DNA of 64,000 bases from Spongiibacter sp. IMCC21906 (lineage in GTDB: Bacteria > Pseudomonadota > Gammaproteobacteria > Pseudomonadales > Spongiibacteraceae): assembly GCF_001010805.1 (NCBI RefSeq), contig NZ_CP011477.1:1193001-1257000 (forward strand), in the 5' to 3' direction. The notes under the pieces were generated by a model. That model made no database searches. It was not told the origin of the DNA and saw nothing but the letters and a program-made list of their open reading frames with translations. Shown here piece by piece: positions 26,781-35,188 of the stretch; the stretch's first letter is position 1, and each line of letters opens with the position of its first letter. A program made the position numbers and the translations under genes.

Positions 26781-26810
26781 AAAACACGACAACTATGCTG
26801 ACAAACAGCG

Positions 26811-26927
26811 GTAGCGACCTTGTTCCAGCATTCGATCTACGCCGCGGACTTGACCTTCGATTCGCTTAAGGCGCCTCGAAATCGCTTTTCGAGAGGCGGG
26901 CAAATCTGATTTTTCAAGGTTGGACAT
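26811..26927 (-). pseudogene. csoR: CsoR-type copper repressor, 5' part
   Basis: Codons 1-39 of the repressor: MSNLEKSDLPASRKAISRRL then KRIEGQVRGVDRMLEQGRY, the helix-1 DNA-contact region (R-L-K-R-I-E-G-Q-V-R-G) of CsoR/FrmR proteins. The frame then enters the IS and stops within a few codons. It starts at ATG 26927, divergent from the copper genes, with a 17-bp palindrome 20 bp upstream. Confidence 0.93.
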
Positions 26928-26947
26928 GGTGTTATCACTCGGTCGAC

Positions 26948-26964
26948 ATACTCCTTAGGAGTAT
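26948..26964. promoter_or_regulatory. Palindromic operator, probable CsoR site
   Basis: atactccttaggagtat is a perfect inverted repeat (8-bp arms around one base) between csoR and the divergent copper genes. CsoR operators are short palindromes of this kind, with C-tract and G-tract halves flanked by AT. It should control csoR and the downstream copper operon. Confidence 0.65.
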
Positions 26965-27084
26965 ACAACGACCATCAGCTTGATATCAGTCTCGAGTTCT
27001 CACGTGACCGTTGATGCGCAGCCAAGATTGAATGATTTTAACCCTAATCGCTTGGTCTTGTTAAATACTACCGGGGAGTATATA

Positions 27085-27480
27085 GTGGCAAGCATGTCGA
27101 TCCTCCGCCTTTTTATATCTTCGTTTCTGGTCCTCCCCTTGGTCTTAGGCGCGGGTGTCGGGGTGTGCTATGCAAATGCAAGCACAGGGATAGACGAACA
27201 TGCGCATCATTCAGTCGATGGTGGACCGTGCGATGGTGAGTGTTCTTATGACCATTGCTTTACCCATTGTGCGGTTAATGCCACAGAGCATCTCCAACAG
27301 GATGCCCTCCAACCGACGACGCGCATCGATGACCTCGACGACAATCTTGTCGCTGTATTCAAATTCAGTGAATCCATATGGCCTCAAGCGCAGGTCACTT
27401 CGAACTCGGCACGCGAGCATGTTCCGCCTCAGAGAACAGTCGATTCGCCAGTTCATCGTTATGATCGCCTGCTGAATTAG
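27085..27480 (+). CDS. Small secreted Cys/His-containing protein of the copper operon
   Basis: A 131-aa protein from GTG 27085, which has GGAG 6 nt upstream; the frame is open further up but without a ribosome site. Residues about 4-30 are a signal peptide ending near C-Y-A-N-A. The mature part has a cluster of possible metal ligands (E-H-A-H-H, then C-D-G-E-C-S-Y-D-H-C-F-T-H-C, about 40-66). The cluster and the position before copA suggest a periplasmic copper-binding or CopL-like accessory protein, but I cannot assign a family. Confidence 0.65.
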   Translation: MASMSILRLFISSFLVLPLVLGAGVGVCYANASTGIDEHAHHSVDGGPCDGECSYDHCFTHCAVNATEHLQQDALQPTTRIDDLDDNLVAVFKFSESIWPQAQVTSNSAREHVPPQRTVDSPVHRYDRLLN

Positions 27481-27622
27481 CCTGCCAACTTTTTGATGTC
27501 AGTGGCCTATCGTCGTCATTGACTGGATAGTGCCAATTTCCAAAACTAAGTTATTCCGCCAGGGCGTGCTTTTTACGCCGGGATAGCGCGCAAGCAACCA
27601 AGCTTATTTGTTGGAGCGAACA

Positions 27623-29473
27623 ATGAACAACCAAACGATGTATTCGAAATCAAGACGCCGCTTTATAACGCAAGCGGGTGCTACAGGTGCAATCCTTGGG
27701 CTCAATTCTTTGGTCCCGGCTTTTGCCGGAGGAACCTTAGGCTTAAGTCCCGAACAAGCAACCGGCCCGATTGATCTCAATATTACCCGTCAGCCCCTTG
27801 ATATTGGCGGGCGAATGGGCGATACGGTGACGATCAGTGGTTCCATTCCCGGTCCGCTTGTTCGCCTAAAAGAAGGGCAGGACGCAGTTATTAGGGTCAC
27901 AAATCAACTGGATGAAGACACTTCCATTCACTGGCATGGCTTACTGCTCCCCTATGAAATGGATGGCGTCCCCGGTGTCAGCTATGCGGGTATCAAGCCA
28001 GGTGAGACGTTTCGTTACGCCTTTCCGGTAAAGCAAAGTGGCACGTACTGGTATCACAGTCATTCTGGATTGCAGGAACAGCAAGGTCACTATGGGCCGT
28101 TAATTATTGATCCGATTGCCCCCGAACCGTTTGCATACGACCGCGAATATGTGGTCATGCTTTCTGACTGGACGTTTGAGAACCCAATGAGCGTTCTGAA
28201 GAAACTGAAGAAGCAAAGCGATTACTACAACTATCAACGCCGAACAGTTCCCGAGTTGTTTAATGATGCTGAAGAAAACGGTTGGGGTAAAACGGTTCGA
28301 GAACGCATGGTCTGGGCGCGATCGCGGATGGCGCCTACGGATATCGCCGACGTAAGCGCTGCGACCTATACCTATTTAATGAATGGAATGGCACCAGATT
28401 CCAATTGGACAGGCTTGTTTCGGCCGGGAGAGCGCATACGCCTGCGGTTTATCAATGGCGCTGCGATGAGCTACTTCGATGTCCGCATCCCGGGACTGAA
28501 AATGACCGTGGTACAAGCAGATGGGCAGAATGTTCAGCCGGTCGCTATTGATGAATTTCGAATTGGCGTGGCGGAAACCTATGACGTCATTGTCGAGCCT
28601 GTCGACGAGGCGGCATACACGATTTTCGCAGCCTCCATGGACCGCAGCGGTTATGCGCGCGGAACCCTGGCATCCAAAGCAGGGCTCGAGGCAGCAATAC
28701 CGCCGCTAGGCAATCCTCCGGTGCGCACAATGAAGGATATGGGCATGGGTGCGATGGCCATGCCGGGTATGACGTCGGCACCCAAAGATGGCGTGCCTGC
28801 GATGAACATGAAAGATGGGACTATGGCGATGCCGGGTGAAATGCCTGCTAAGAAGCAGACGATGGACAGTATGGACATGTCACGCAATAGAGGCACTGGC
28901 ATGTCAACAGCATCATCGCCAGTAAAGCATGGCCCGGACCGTCACGGTAAAGGCAACACAATGGTTGCTGAATTTCCGAGTAATCGCCTGAGCGAACCGG
29001 GTGACGGACTGGAGAACAATGGCCGTCGCGTGTTGGTGTACACCGATTTACGCAGCCTGTCGCCGTATCCCGATCAACGGACTCCGGAACGCGAAGTAGA
29101 ATTGCACCTGACCGGCGTGATGGATCGGTACATGTGGTCGTTCGATGGTAAAAAGTTTTCTGAAGTGGATGGTCCTGTCCACTTTAAGTATGGCGAACGC
29201 CTGCGCTTGGTGCTGGTCAACGACACCATGATGGAACATCCGATTCACCTGCACGGTATGTGGATGGAACTCGAGAATGGCGCCGGTGAATACCGGCCAC
29301 GCAAACACACGCTCAACGTGAAGCCTGGTGAGCGGCTGACCGCGCTGATCAGTGCAGATGCCCCCGGCAACTGGGCCTTCCACTGCCACCTGTTGTATCA
29401 CTTGGACATGGGTATGTTTCGAGTGGTGTCGGTGACCAATGATGCAGTGTCATCGGAGAACCGCAATGGATAA
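27623..29473 (+). CDS. copA: Copper resistance multicopper oxidase CopA
   Basis: A 616-aa periplasmic multicopper oxidase that oxidises or sequesters Cu(I). The twin-arginine signal SRRRFITQAGATGAILGL opens the protein. Copper-ligand motifs are HWHGLLLPYEMDG, YWYHSHSGLQEQQG, HPIHLHGMW and FHCHLLYHLDMGMF. A Met-rich insert (about 370-430, repeats like MGAMAMPGM and MNMKDGTMAM) is typical of CopA copper binding. I start at ATG 27623 (GGAG 6 nt upstream) instead of the in-frame TTG at 27608. It is followed by copB, which overlaps its end. Confidence 0.95.
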   Translation: MNNQTMYSKSRRRFITQAGATGAILGLNSLVPAFAGGTLGLSPEQATGPIDLNITRQPLDIGGRMGDTVTISGSIPGPLVRLKEGQDAVIRVTNQLDEDTSIHWHGLLLPYEMDGVPGVSYAGIKPGETFRYAFPVKQSGTYWYHSHSGLQEQQGHYGPLIIDPIAPEPFAYDREYVVMLSDWTFENPMSVLKKLKKQSDYYNYQRRTVPELFNDAEENGWGKTVRERMVWARSRMAPTDIADVSAATYTYLMNGMAPDSNWTGLFRPGERIRLRFINGAAMSYFDVRIPGLKMTVVQADGQNVQPVAIDEFRIGVAETYDVIVEPVDEAAYTIFAASMDRSGYARGTLASKAGLEAAIPPLGNPPVRTMKDMGMGAMAMPGMTSAPKDGVPAMNMKDGTMAMPGEMPAKKQTMDSMDMSRNRGTGMSTASSPVKHGPDRHGKGNTMVAEFPSNRLSEPGDGLENNGRRVLVYTDLRSLSPYPDQRTPEREVELHLTGVMDRYMWSFDGKKFSEVDGPVHFKYGERLRLVLVNDTMMEHPIHLHGMWMELENGAGEYRPRKHTLNVKPGERLTALISADAPGNWAFHCHLLYHLDMGMFRVVSVTNDAVSSENRNG

Positions 29474-30230
29474 TCAATTGCTCACCACATCCCCCTCGAT
29501 TCGAATTGTGCTAGGCAGCTTTTTGATTGTTCTCCATACGTTTGCTTTTGCGGAGGAATCCGGTTGGCCGGAACCCGTTGAAGACAACTTACCGCTGGGT
29601 ATGATCATCGCAGACCAGTTCGAGTATCGCGATAACGACGGCGCAGATACGTTGCGCTGGGATATGCAGGGCTGGTATGGCACCGACACCAACAAACTGT
29701 GGATGAAATTTGAAGGTGACGACCAGACTTCAGCAAACGGCGGCGAGTTGGAACTTCAAGCGCTCTATAGCCGAATGATCGCGCCGTTTTGGGATTTGCA
29801 GGTCGGCCTGCGCTATGACCGACAGTATGGCTCTGGCCCCGATCAGGATCGCAGTTTTGCGGTGCTGGGCGTCCAAGGTTTAGCGCCTTATCGATTCGAA
29901 GTCGAGCCCGCCCTCTTTATCAGCGAGGATGGCGACGTCTCGGCTAGATTAGTAGGCACTTACGACCTGTTGTTCTCGCAACGCCTCATACTGCAACCTC
30001 GATTTGAAACCAATATTGCAGCCAGTTCAGTACCTAGATTTGGCGTCGGTAGCGGGTTGAATGATGTGCAACTAGGTCTGCGATTGCGTTACGAAGTTCG
30101 TCGAGAATTCGCTCCATATATTGGCGTCAGCTGGAAGCGCCAATATGGCGACACGGCTGATCTGACACGCGCTGAAGGCGGAGACGTTGATAATCTGGCA
30201 TTGGTTGCCGGCTTTAGAGTGTGGTTCTAA
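29466..30230 (+). CDS. copB: Copper resistance outer-membrane protein CopB
   Basis: A 254-aa protein with a signal peptide (about 1-30, ending FAFAEE) and a beta-barrel of the CopB family. Recognisable blocks are WPEPVEDNLPLGMIIADQFE, LRWDMQGWYGTDTNKLWMKF, ELELQALYSRMIAPFWDLQV and the terminal LVAGFRVWF with C-terminal Phe. It acts with CopA in copper tolerance at the outer membrane. The ATG at 29466 overlaps the end of copA by 8 nt, with GGAG in front. The N-terminal Met-rich stretch of some CopB proteins is absent. Confidence 0.93.
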   Translation: MDNQLLTTSPSIRIVLGSFLIVLHTFAFAEESGWPEPVEDNLPLGMIIADQFEYRDNDGADTLRWDMQGWYGTDTNKLWMKFEGDDQTSANGGELELQALYSRMIAPFWDLQVGLRYDRQYGSGPDQDRSFAVLGVQGLAPYRFEVEPALFISEDGDVSARLVGTYDLLFSQRLILQPRFETNIAASSVPRFGVGSGLNDVQLGLRLRYEVRREFAPYIGVSWKRQYGDTADLTRAEGGDVDNLALVAGFRVWF

Positions 30231-30276
30231 CTCGTGCATACCGAACATTCTAATTATTTGATGGGAGTTGTACCCA

Positions 30277-30744
30277 ATGTTACCGATTGAACAAATCCAC
30301 CCATTGGTCGTGCATTTCCCAATCGTCTTTGCACTATTGCTCGCAATGTTCGATTTGGTCGTTGTTTTTCGAGGGTTGTCCCTCGATGGTCGTGGCGCTA
30401 TTGCTAATATCTCGGCTGGACTCGGGCTAGGCGCGGGGCTGGCCGCCGCAGTAGCTTTTGTTTTTGGTGACCTTGCGCTCGATGTCGCGCTGGCCAACGG
30501 TACGTCCCTTGCAATATTAGAAAGGCATGAGGAGTTGGGAAGTATTACAGCAGGTGTCTTAGTGGCTTGGGGGCTGCTACGCGCAGTTATTTGGTGGCGA
30601 GGCACCGTTCTATCGAGGCGCCTCTGCTGGGGTGCAGTGGTATTCGAGCTGGCGATTGCAGGACTGATCGTCACAACTGCTTATTTTGGTGGTCAACTCG
30701 TCTATGAATTCGGCGTCGGTGTTTCGTTGCCGTCGGGACTTTAG
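30277..30744 (+). CDS. DUF2231-type four-helix inner-membrane protein
   Basis: A 155-aa membrane protein starting MLPIEQIHPLVVHFPIVFAL. The H-P-x-x-V-H-F-P motif and about four transmembrane segments (10-30, 42-68, 85-105, 120-140) mark the DUF2231 family, often found near metal or heme-linked redox genes. Function is unknown; conserved histidines could bind heme or metal. ATG 30277 follows GGGAG. Probably the last gene of the copper operon. Confidence 0.75.
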   Translation: MLPIEQIHPLVVHFPIVFALLLAMFDLVVVFRGLSLDGRGAIANISAGLGLGAGLAAAVAFVFGDLALDVALANGTSLAILERHEELGSITAGVLVAWGLLRAVIWWRGTVLSRRLCWGAVVFELAIAGLIVTTAYFGGQLVYEFGVGVSLPSGL

Positions 30745-31002
30745 ACTGTTTTGGTTGGGGCATGAGTCTAAATGGTTGGACTTTATTGTCCGCGTTCACT
30801 GATATGCGGAACCTGTTAGTCACCTAAGAGGGCGAGTCCTTTCTCACAGACAATACTTGTGAGCTGTGTTGACCATTGAGAGAGGGGGCTGAATATCAAT
30901 TTGGCTTACATTTATGTCCTATGGCCGATTCCATTTGGATGTCTAAAAAAGATAACTACTGAGGGCATCCTTTTTAATTGAATTTCTGCAATAGACGCTA
31001 CC

Positions 31003-31040
31003 CTTCGGGTGTCATTTCGCCCTCTCCCGCAAACGACCCC
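31003..31040 (-). repeat. Tn3-family right inverted repeat
   Basis: A 38-bp repeat reading inward from 31040 as GGGGTCGTTTGCGGGAGAGG; differs from the left repeat at 3 positions. Followed directly by TTGGC. Confidence 0.93.
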
Positions 31041-31675
31041 TTGGCGGGCACGGTAATGCCAAGCGTCGTCACAAGCAGGTCGACTTTCTTGATCGAGATA
31101 CCGAAGGCCAGAAGCAAAAACGGGTCACCTTCGAGCGTTGATACAGTGTCCTCCCCGTAAATACGAATTAACCTGTCCGCGAGCCCTATCGGCAGGTTTG
31201 ATGTTTGCAGCCACTCAATAGTGCTGTATAAGCCGTCTGAGGGCCATTTCTCAATGAGTCTTTCTATTATGGTGTCAGACACTCCTGAAACCCTCCTGAG
31301 GGCTTCTACGTCCCTTTTAGTCACTATCTCATTTATGTTTGGCAAGGCTCGAACGACGCGCCTAGCTTTTACATCGCCGCACCCTTCTATGTTCTTAGCG
31401 ATCCATCGTGCCAGTAGTTCTCCTGAGGGTCTGATGAACTTTGCCTTTTTTACCTTGATGCGATCCTCGATTACTTGGAAGTTGTCTTTCTTGTAACTCT
31501 CGTGGCTTAGTTCTCCTTGTACTTCCCACACGGATCCAACGGTGGCCACGCCGTTTGTTCGCTTAGGCATTAGGATTGCAAGCCCATGAGGGCGGCTTAG
31601 TATCGAGCCGTCGTCGTTGATCTGATAGGCAGTTAGTAGGCCACAGTTTCTTTCCTTGGCGATTTGGATTCTCAT
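31041..31675 (-). pseudogene. recD2: RecD2-like helicase, 5' part
   Basis: Codes for the N-terminal ~211 residues of a RecD2-type helicase: an OB-like start, then helix-hairpin-helix repeats (IEGCGDVKARRVVRALPNIN and VSGVSDTIIERL). At 31041 the frame enters the transposon and stops at 30998, giving a 225-aa product without the motor. The start ATG overlaps the stop of the preceding gene (ATGA), so this helicase was the sixth gene of the gin operon. See 19766-21331 for the motor part. Confidence 0.9.
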
Positions 31676-32088
31676 CTCGGTAGCATTCCGGTTTGCTGCA
31701 TGACTTGTTCCATGGCTGCGTACTTGCGTAAACGCGCCCTCAGCTCGGAGTTTTCTGCTTTTACTCGCGCGAGCTCATCCATTAACCTGGATACCTCCAT
31801 ATTGGTTTTCGCAACACGCTTTTCAGACCGCTCTCGAGCTGCCTCGTGCGCCTTTTTATCTTGCTCTTTGGCTCCGTACCAGAGGGATTCAGCCTCTTCG
31901 ATTAACGCGCGTACAGTTGGATTCTGATTTACGACAGAGCGGCTGAAATCCAACTCAGCACAAAGTGCCTGACGATTGACCTTTCCTTGTCGCTCGTACT
32001 CTCCGAAATCCTTCTGAATATTCCTCTCGGTAATCCAGGTAGTTAATCGTTGCACGTTTTCTTGAGCTTTCTGTTGACCGTTGCTCAT
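31672..32088 (-). CDS. Small HTH and coiled-coil protein of the gin operon
   Basis: A 138-aa protein. An HTH-like segment (about 18-58, VNRQALCAELDFSRSVVNQN) is followed by a long coiled coil (about 65-125) rich in Glu, Arg and Lys. It resembles the preceding ginD-like protein in plan, and small accessory proteins of multi-recombinase elements (for example Tn554 TnpC) in general style. Its ATG overlaps the ginD stop and its stop overlaps the recD2 start, so it is translationally coupled to both. Function unknown; probably part of recombination or its control. Confidence 0.7.
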   Translation of the reverse strand: MSNGQQKAQENVQRLTTWITERNIQKDFGEYERQGKVNRQALCAELDFSRSVVNQNPTVRALIEEAESLWYGAKEQDKKAHEAARERSEKRVAKTNMEVSRLMDELARVKAENSELRARLRKYAAMEQVMQQTGMLPR

Positions 32089-32504
32089 TCTGCGTACTTC
32101 TTCTGCAGGGCAATCCCGAGTGGTGACCCATCAATAAACTCAAGAGGATCAATGCCTTTCCTTCGTGCAACCAGCGCTGCGTAAGCGAGACGTTCACGCT
32201 CTCTCGCTAGTTGTTCTTCGAGGGTTTCAATGGTTTTCTTGAGTGTGTCAATTTGGTGTTCAAGCTCGCCCTTGCGAATGCGCTCGCTATTCAGACCTCG
32301 CTCCATTTTTTTATGCTTAGCGACCAGCTTCTTTGCGAGCGCGTAATCTTCCTTGATGTTTTGATGACGGTAGAGGGTTGTCCGATTCACACCGACTTCA
32401 GACGCAATGAATTCCCAGCTGAACTGGTCGGGAGGGAGGTCTTTATTCTTAAATCGTCGGAGTATTGTTTTTGCGAGTTCAATTTGATCTCGTGACATCG
32501 CCAT
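32085..32504 (-). CDS. ginD: GinD-like small helix-turn-helix/coiled-coil protein
   Basis: A 139-aa protein: a TetR/CENP-B-like HTH (about 22-55, WEFIASEVGVNRTTLYRHQN) followed by a coiled coil (about 60-110). In GInt islands the fourth gene, ginD, codes for a small helical protein needed for integration and excision; position and size fit. I use the ATG at 32504, with GGAG 7 nt upstream and 2 nt after the ginC stop. The assignment to GinD is by layout, not by alignment. Confidence 0.7.
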   Translation of the reverse strand: MAMSRDQIELAKTILRRFKNKDLPPDQFSWEFIASEVGVNRTTLYRHQNIKEDYALAKKLVAKHKKMERGLNSERIRKGELEHQIDTLKKTIETLEEQLARERERLAYAALVARRKGIDPLEFIDGSPLGIALQKKYAE

Positions 32505-32506
32505 AA

Positions 32507-35188
32507 CTAATCTCCACATCCGAATGGGCAGTCGTTGGGGTCGCTGCCTTCAAGGTAAAACGGTCTTATCTCAGTGCTTTCAATGCTATCTCGACGCGAG
32601 TGCGTTTCGAGGATCATCGTGGCGTTCTTGAACGCGGGCGTGCGAGCGTCCAAGTGGACCTGAGCTGCTGTGATACCAAGTTGTTTCTGGTTTTCCAGTC
32701 TGGCGAGTTCGCGTTGTTCTCGATCTGCCCATGCTGTTAGTCGTTCGATTTGGCCAGCGTCGCCCAAGTCGATGATGTAGTCCTTGCAGCCTTTGCCATC
32801 CTTCCCGCTGAGGCAGTGCATGCTCATTTCACATGGCTTGAGCGCGAGCTCACGTTTGCACATTCCTCGATCTGAGTGGTGAACGGTGACTAGCTCATGG
32901 TCGAGAAAATCGTCAATCATTTCCACGTGGAGTTCGTTTTCTTGAAAGTGGCGTAATTTTGCGGGAACGTGGCCTACAAATCGACTTGAGTCTTCTTTCA
33001 TCGCGGCTTTGACATGTTCCGCGCGTTCACGGTCTGTTCTGTGGTCGTATTGAGCCCCCTGGTTTGGGTCACGGCCCATCCATAAGTTAACCACCTCTGA
33101 CGACGCGCCACTTCTGAAAAGACTTGTTGTTTTCCAGTGTCTCCCTTTATGGGTTTGAAACTCCGATATTATCTTTTTGTCGTTCGTTATTCCGTAACGC
33201 TCGAAAAGGCCTGGGTAATCGTATCTTCCACCACCAACGAAGGAGTAGGTGAGCGTTTTGTAGCCAAGGATTGTAGGAACGAAACGTTGACCTCCTCCAT
33301 TGCTTGTCTTGCCAGTAAGCATCAGATAGTCAGACACCTTCTGCTTGATATGGAAGCTTTTGGAGTCAATGCGAACGGCAAGTACATTGTTTGTACTTTC
33401 ATCGATGTTAAGGGCATCTTCGTAAATTTCTGCTTCCGCGTTTAGGTTCGATTCCTTAAACCGCTGTAAGACGAAGTCGTGTATTGACTCCTGTTTGATG
33501 AGGTAGCAAGTCTTACTGGTGTATCCAAATAAGTCGGAGTTTGACTTACTATAGGCCGCCTGCTTCTCCGAAATGACAAGTCCGTGTTTATGAAGTCTCT
33601 TTCTCTCCTTTGCGTCTACGGCAATGGATGTGGTTGAGTGAAAAATGTCGCCGAGGAAAAGCGTGTTGAATGAGCCGACGTCGATCCATTCGTTGTGGTC
33701 GTAGCCACCGAGGCAGTATGTCTCTAAAAGCGTTTCGGCATCCTTCTTCGTCAAGACTTTTCTCATGTAGCCGCGATGATTTTTGGCCTCATGCGTTTTC
33801 ATAGTGAAAACTCTGAAAGCTGCTCCCTCTCGCTCTTTCTTGAGGAAGATTTTCAGACGAGTGTTTTCTTTCGGGCAATGGTTAATTTCTCGATTATGAA
33901 CGATCGAGCTGATCTCTAGGTCTGTTAAGTGATTTGCACGGAACGCTATCTCGTAATCGATTCGATCGAGTACGTTTTTGCCAAGCGCTCGGTATCTGAC
34001 GTGCCTCGTTGTGTCATTAGGGTCGACCTCGAAAATGATTCCGCACTTTTCAAACTGGATGCGAGCTAACCTGTATGCGTAGCGATCGCTCGTAACCTGA
34101 AGTGGTAAAAGCTTCTGCAATTCGCTAACGGTGTAGTACTGATCCGGATGGACTGTGCCGCGCATTTTCTCTTGCCATGCTTTACGTGCACACCGTTCCT
34201 TCTCGTCAAGGAACGAATGCAGTTGGTGTAATTTCGCAGCGAAGTCATCTTCTTTCTCTTTGCGAAAGCGCGTCAGGGCCTCGTCGACTTCAGTTAGTCG
34301 GCCTGTCGTCTCTAGTTCAATCGCACGTTTCCGGTACGGCTCCGTAATCCGTTGAATTTCTCGAATGGACGTCTCAAAGACCTCCTGCCATTCGGTTGGC
34401 ACATACCGAGCGATGGGTGGCTTGCCTTTCTCTGTCCACACAATAAAGAACATCTTCCCGTCCCTGTATTGGATGGGTTCCTTTGGTAAGCGGAGGGTTT
34501 CACCAATACGTAACCCCATTCCGTATTGAAATGATTGGGCCAACACTGAGATCATGTCGTTGGCCCATTGTAGGGTGTCTTCTTCGTTTTCGGCAATTTT
34601 CCAGCGAGCTTCGAGCAAGTTCTGGATCAAATTCCGTGAAGGCATCCTGGCCGGAATCGCCGGAAGTTGTGATAGGAGGAAACCCGATGAAAGATCAATT
34701 GGAGTAGCTATCAGGTTGCGTTTTTCGAGCCACTTGATCTGTGCATTACACTTATTAATTAGGTCGTTTTGACCCCGAGGTGTGCGGTCGTTGATCTCAT
34801 TCAGGAACGTGTTGTACGAATCTTGGTTGAGCTGCGAAAGGGTGGTGATCTTCGTGTGTTGAATCAGCTTCCGAAGTCCCTGTGTTTGACCTATTAGGGT
34901 GGGGAGGGAACCTTTCAGGCGGTTGTCGTATAAAAGCTCGATGATCTGACACTTCAAGCAACCAATAAGCTCTCCTGCTGCGCGTTCCTCAGTGGTTCTT
35001 GCAAATAAAACACTCTCTCCGCCGTTGGCTCGATACCTCCAGGTGTCATGCTCCCATTCTGAGTCTGGATGAAAGAGTTTGGCCTTTTTAATTTCTTCAA
35101 ATTGTGCTTTCCCACGATCCATGTAATCTGCTAGGCGGTCAGTCGCGGCGAGTGTTCTGGCATTTGGGAAGGTGATTGCGTTAGTCAT
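32507..35188 (-). CDS. ginC: Large tyrosine recombinase, GinC-like / GmtZ-like (VPA1269 family)
   Basis: An 893-aa protein with a divergent tyrosine-recombinase domain. The first catalytic Arg lies in FQYGMGLRIGETLRLP (about 220-235), an H-x-x-R-like box in QTHKGRHWKTTSLFRSG and the likely nucleophile Tyr in QGAQYDHRT. The C-terminal ~200 residues hold Cys/His pairs (MCKRELALKPCEMSMHCLSG) and a terminal C-P-F-G-C-G, suggesting zinc binding. It overlaps ginB by 8 nt. Proteins of this size and plan are the third integrase of GInt islands or the integrase of gamma-mobile-trio islands. Confidence 0.8.
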   Translation of the reverse strand: MTNAITFPNARTLAATDRLADYMDRGKAQFEEIKKAKLFHPDSEWEHDTWRYRANGGESVLFARTTEERAAGELIGCLKCQIIELLYDNRLKGSLPTLIGQTQGLRKLIQHTKITTLSQLNQDSYNTFLNEINDRTPRGQNDLINKCNAQIKWLEKRNLIATPIDLSSGFLLSQLPAIPARMPSRNLIQNLLEARWKIAENEEDTLQWANDMISVLAQSFQYGMGLRIGETLRLPKEPIQYRDGKMFFIVWTEKGKPPIARYVPTEWQEVFETSIREIQRITEPYRKRAIELETTGRLTEVDEALTRFRKEKEDDFAAKLHQLHSFLDEKERCARKAWQEKMRGTVHPDQYYTVSELQKLLPLQVTSDRYAYRLARIQFEKCGIIFEVDPNDTTRHVRYRALGKNVLDRIDYEIAFRANHLTDLEISSIVHNREINHCPKENTRLKIFLKKEREGAAFRVFTMKTHEAKNHRGYMRKVLTKKDAETLLETYCLGGYDHNEWIDVGSFNTLFLGDIFHSTTSIAVDAKERKRLHKHGLVISEKQAAYSKSNSDLFGYTSKTCYLIKQESIHDFVLQRFKESNLNAEAEIYEDALNIDESTNNVLAVRIDSKSFHIKQKVSDYLMLTGKTSNGGGQRFVPTILGYKTLTYSFVGGGRYDYPGLFERYGITNDKKIISEFQTHKGRHWKTTSLFRSGASSEVVNLWMGRDPNQGAQYDHRTDRERAEHVKAAMKEDSSRFVGHVPAKLRHFQENELHVEMIDDFLDHELVTVHHSDRGMCKRELALKPCEMSMHCLSGKDGKGCKDYIIDLGDAGQIERLTAWADREQRELARLENQKQLGITAAQVHLDARTPAFKNATMILETHSRRDSIESTEIRPFYLEGSDPNDCPFGCGD

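Larger units (their letters stand above)
25166..26810 (+). mobile_element. IS3-family insertion sequence, 1645 bp, inside csoR
   Basis: Bounded by a 5-bp duplication GTAGC (25161-25165 and 26811-26815). Near the ends are inverted repeats TGTCAGGATAGTTGTCGTGT (25172-25191) and its inverse at 26784-26803, matching at 19 of 20 positions. It contains orfA and orfB. Removing the element and one duplication restores the csoR frame exactly, which fixes the ends. Confidence 0.93.
21332..31040. mobile_element. Tn3-family transposon carrying copper resistance, 9709 bp
   Basis: Left inverted repeat 21332-21369 and right inverted repeat 31003-31040 are 38 bp, match at 35 positions, and start GGGGTYGTTTGCGGGAG, like the Tn5393 branch of the Tn3 family. 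The 5 bp outside each end are identical (TTGGC at 21327-21331 and 31041-31045), the expected Tn3 target duplication. Contents: tnpA, res, tnpR, csoR (interrupted), a small secreted protein, copA, copB and a DUF2231 protein. It splits a recD2-like gene of the host island. Confidence 0.95.

Noticed and set aside
34770-34790. Another copy of the gaccccgagg-tgtgcg block inside ginC
   Set aside because: Only a partial match to the 1711/1774 blocks, within coding sequence; probably chance.
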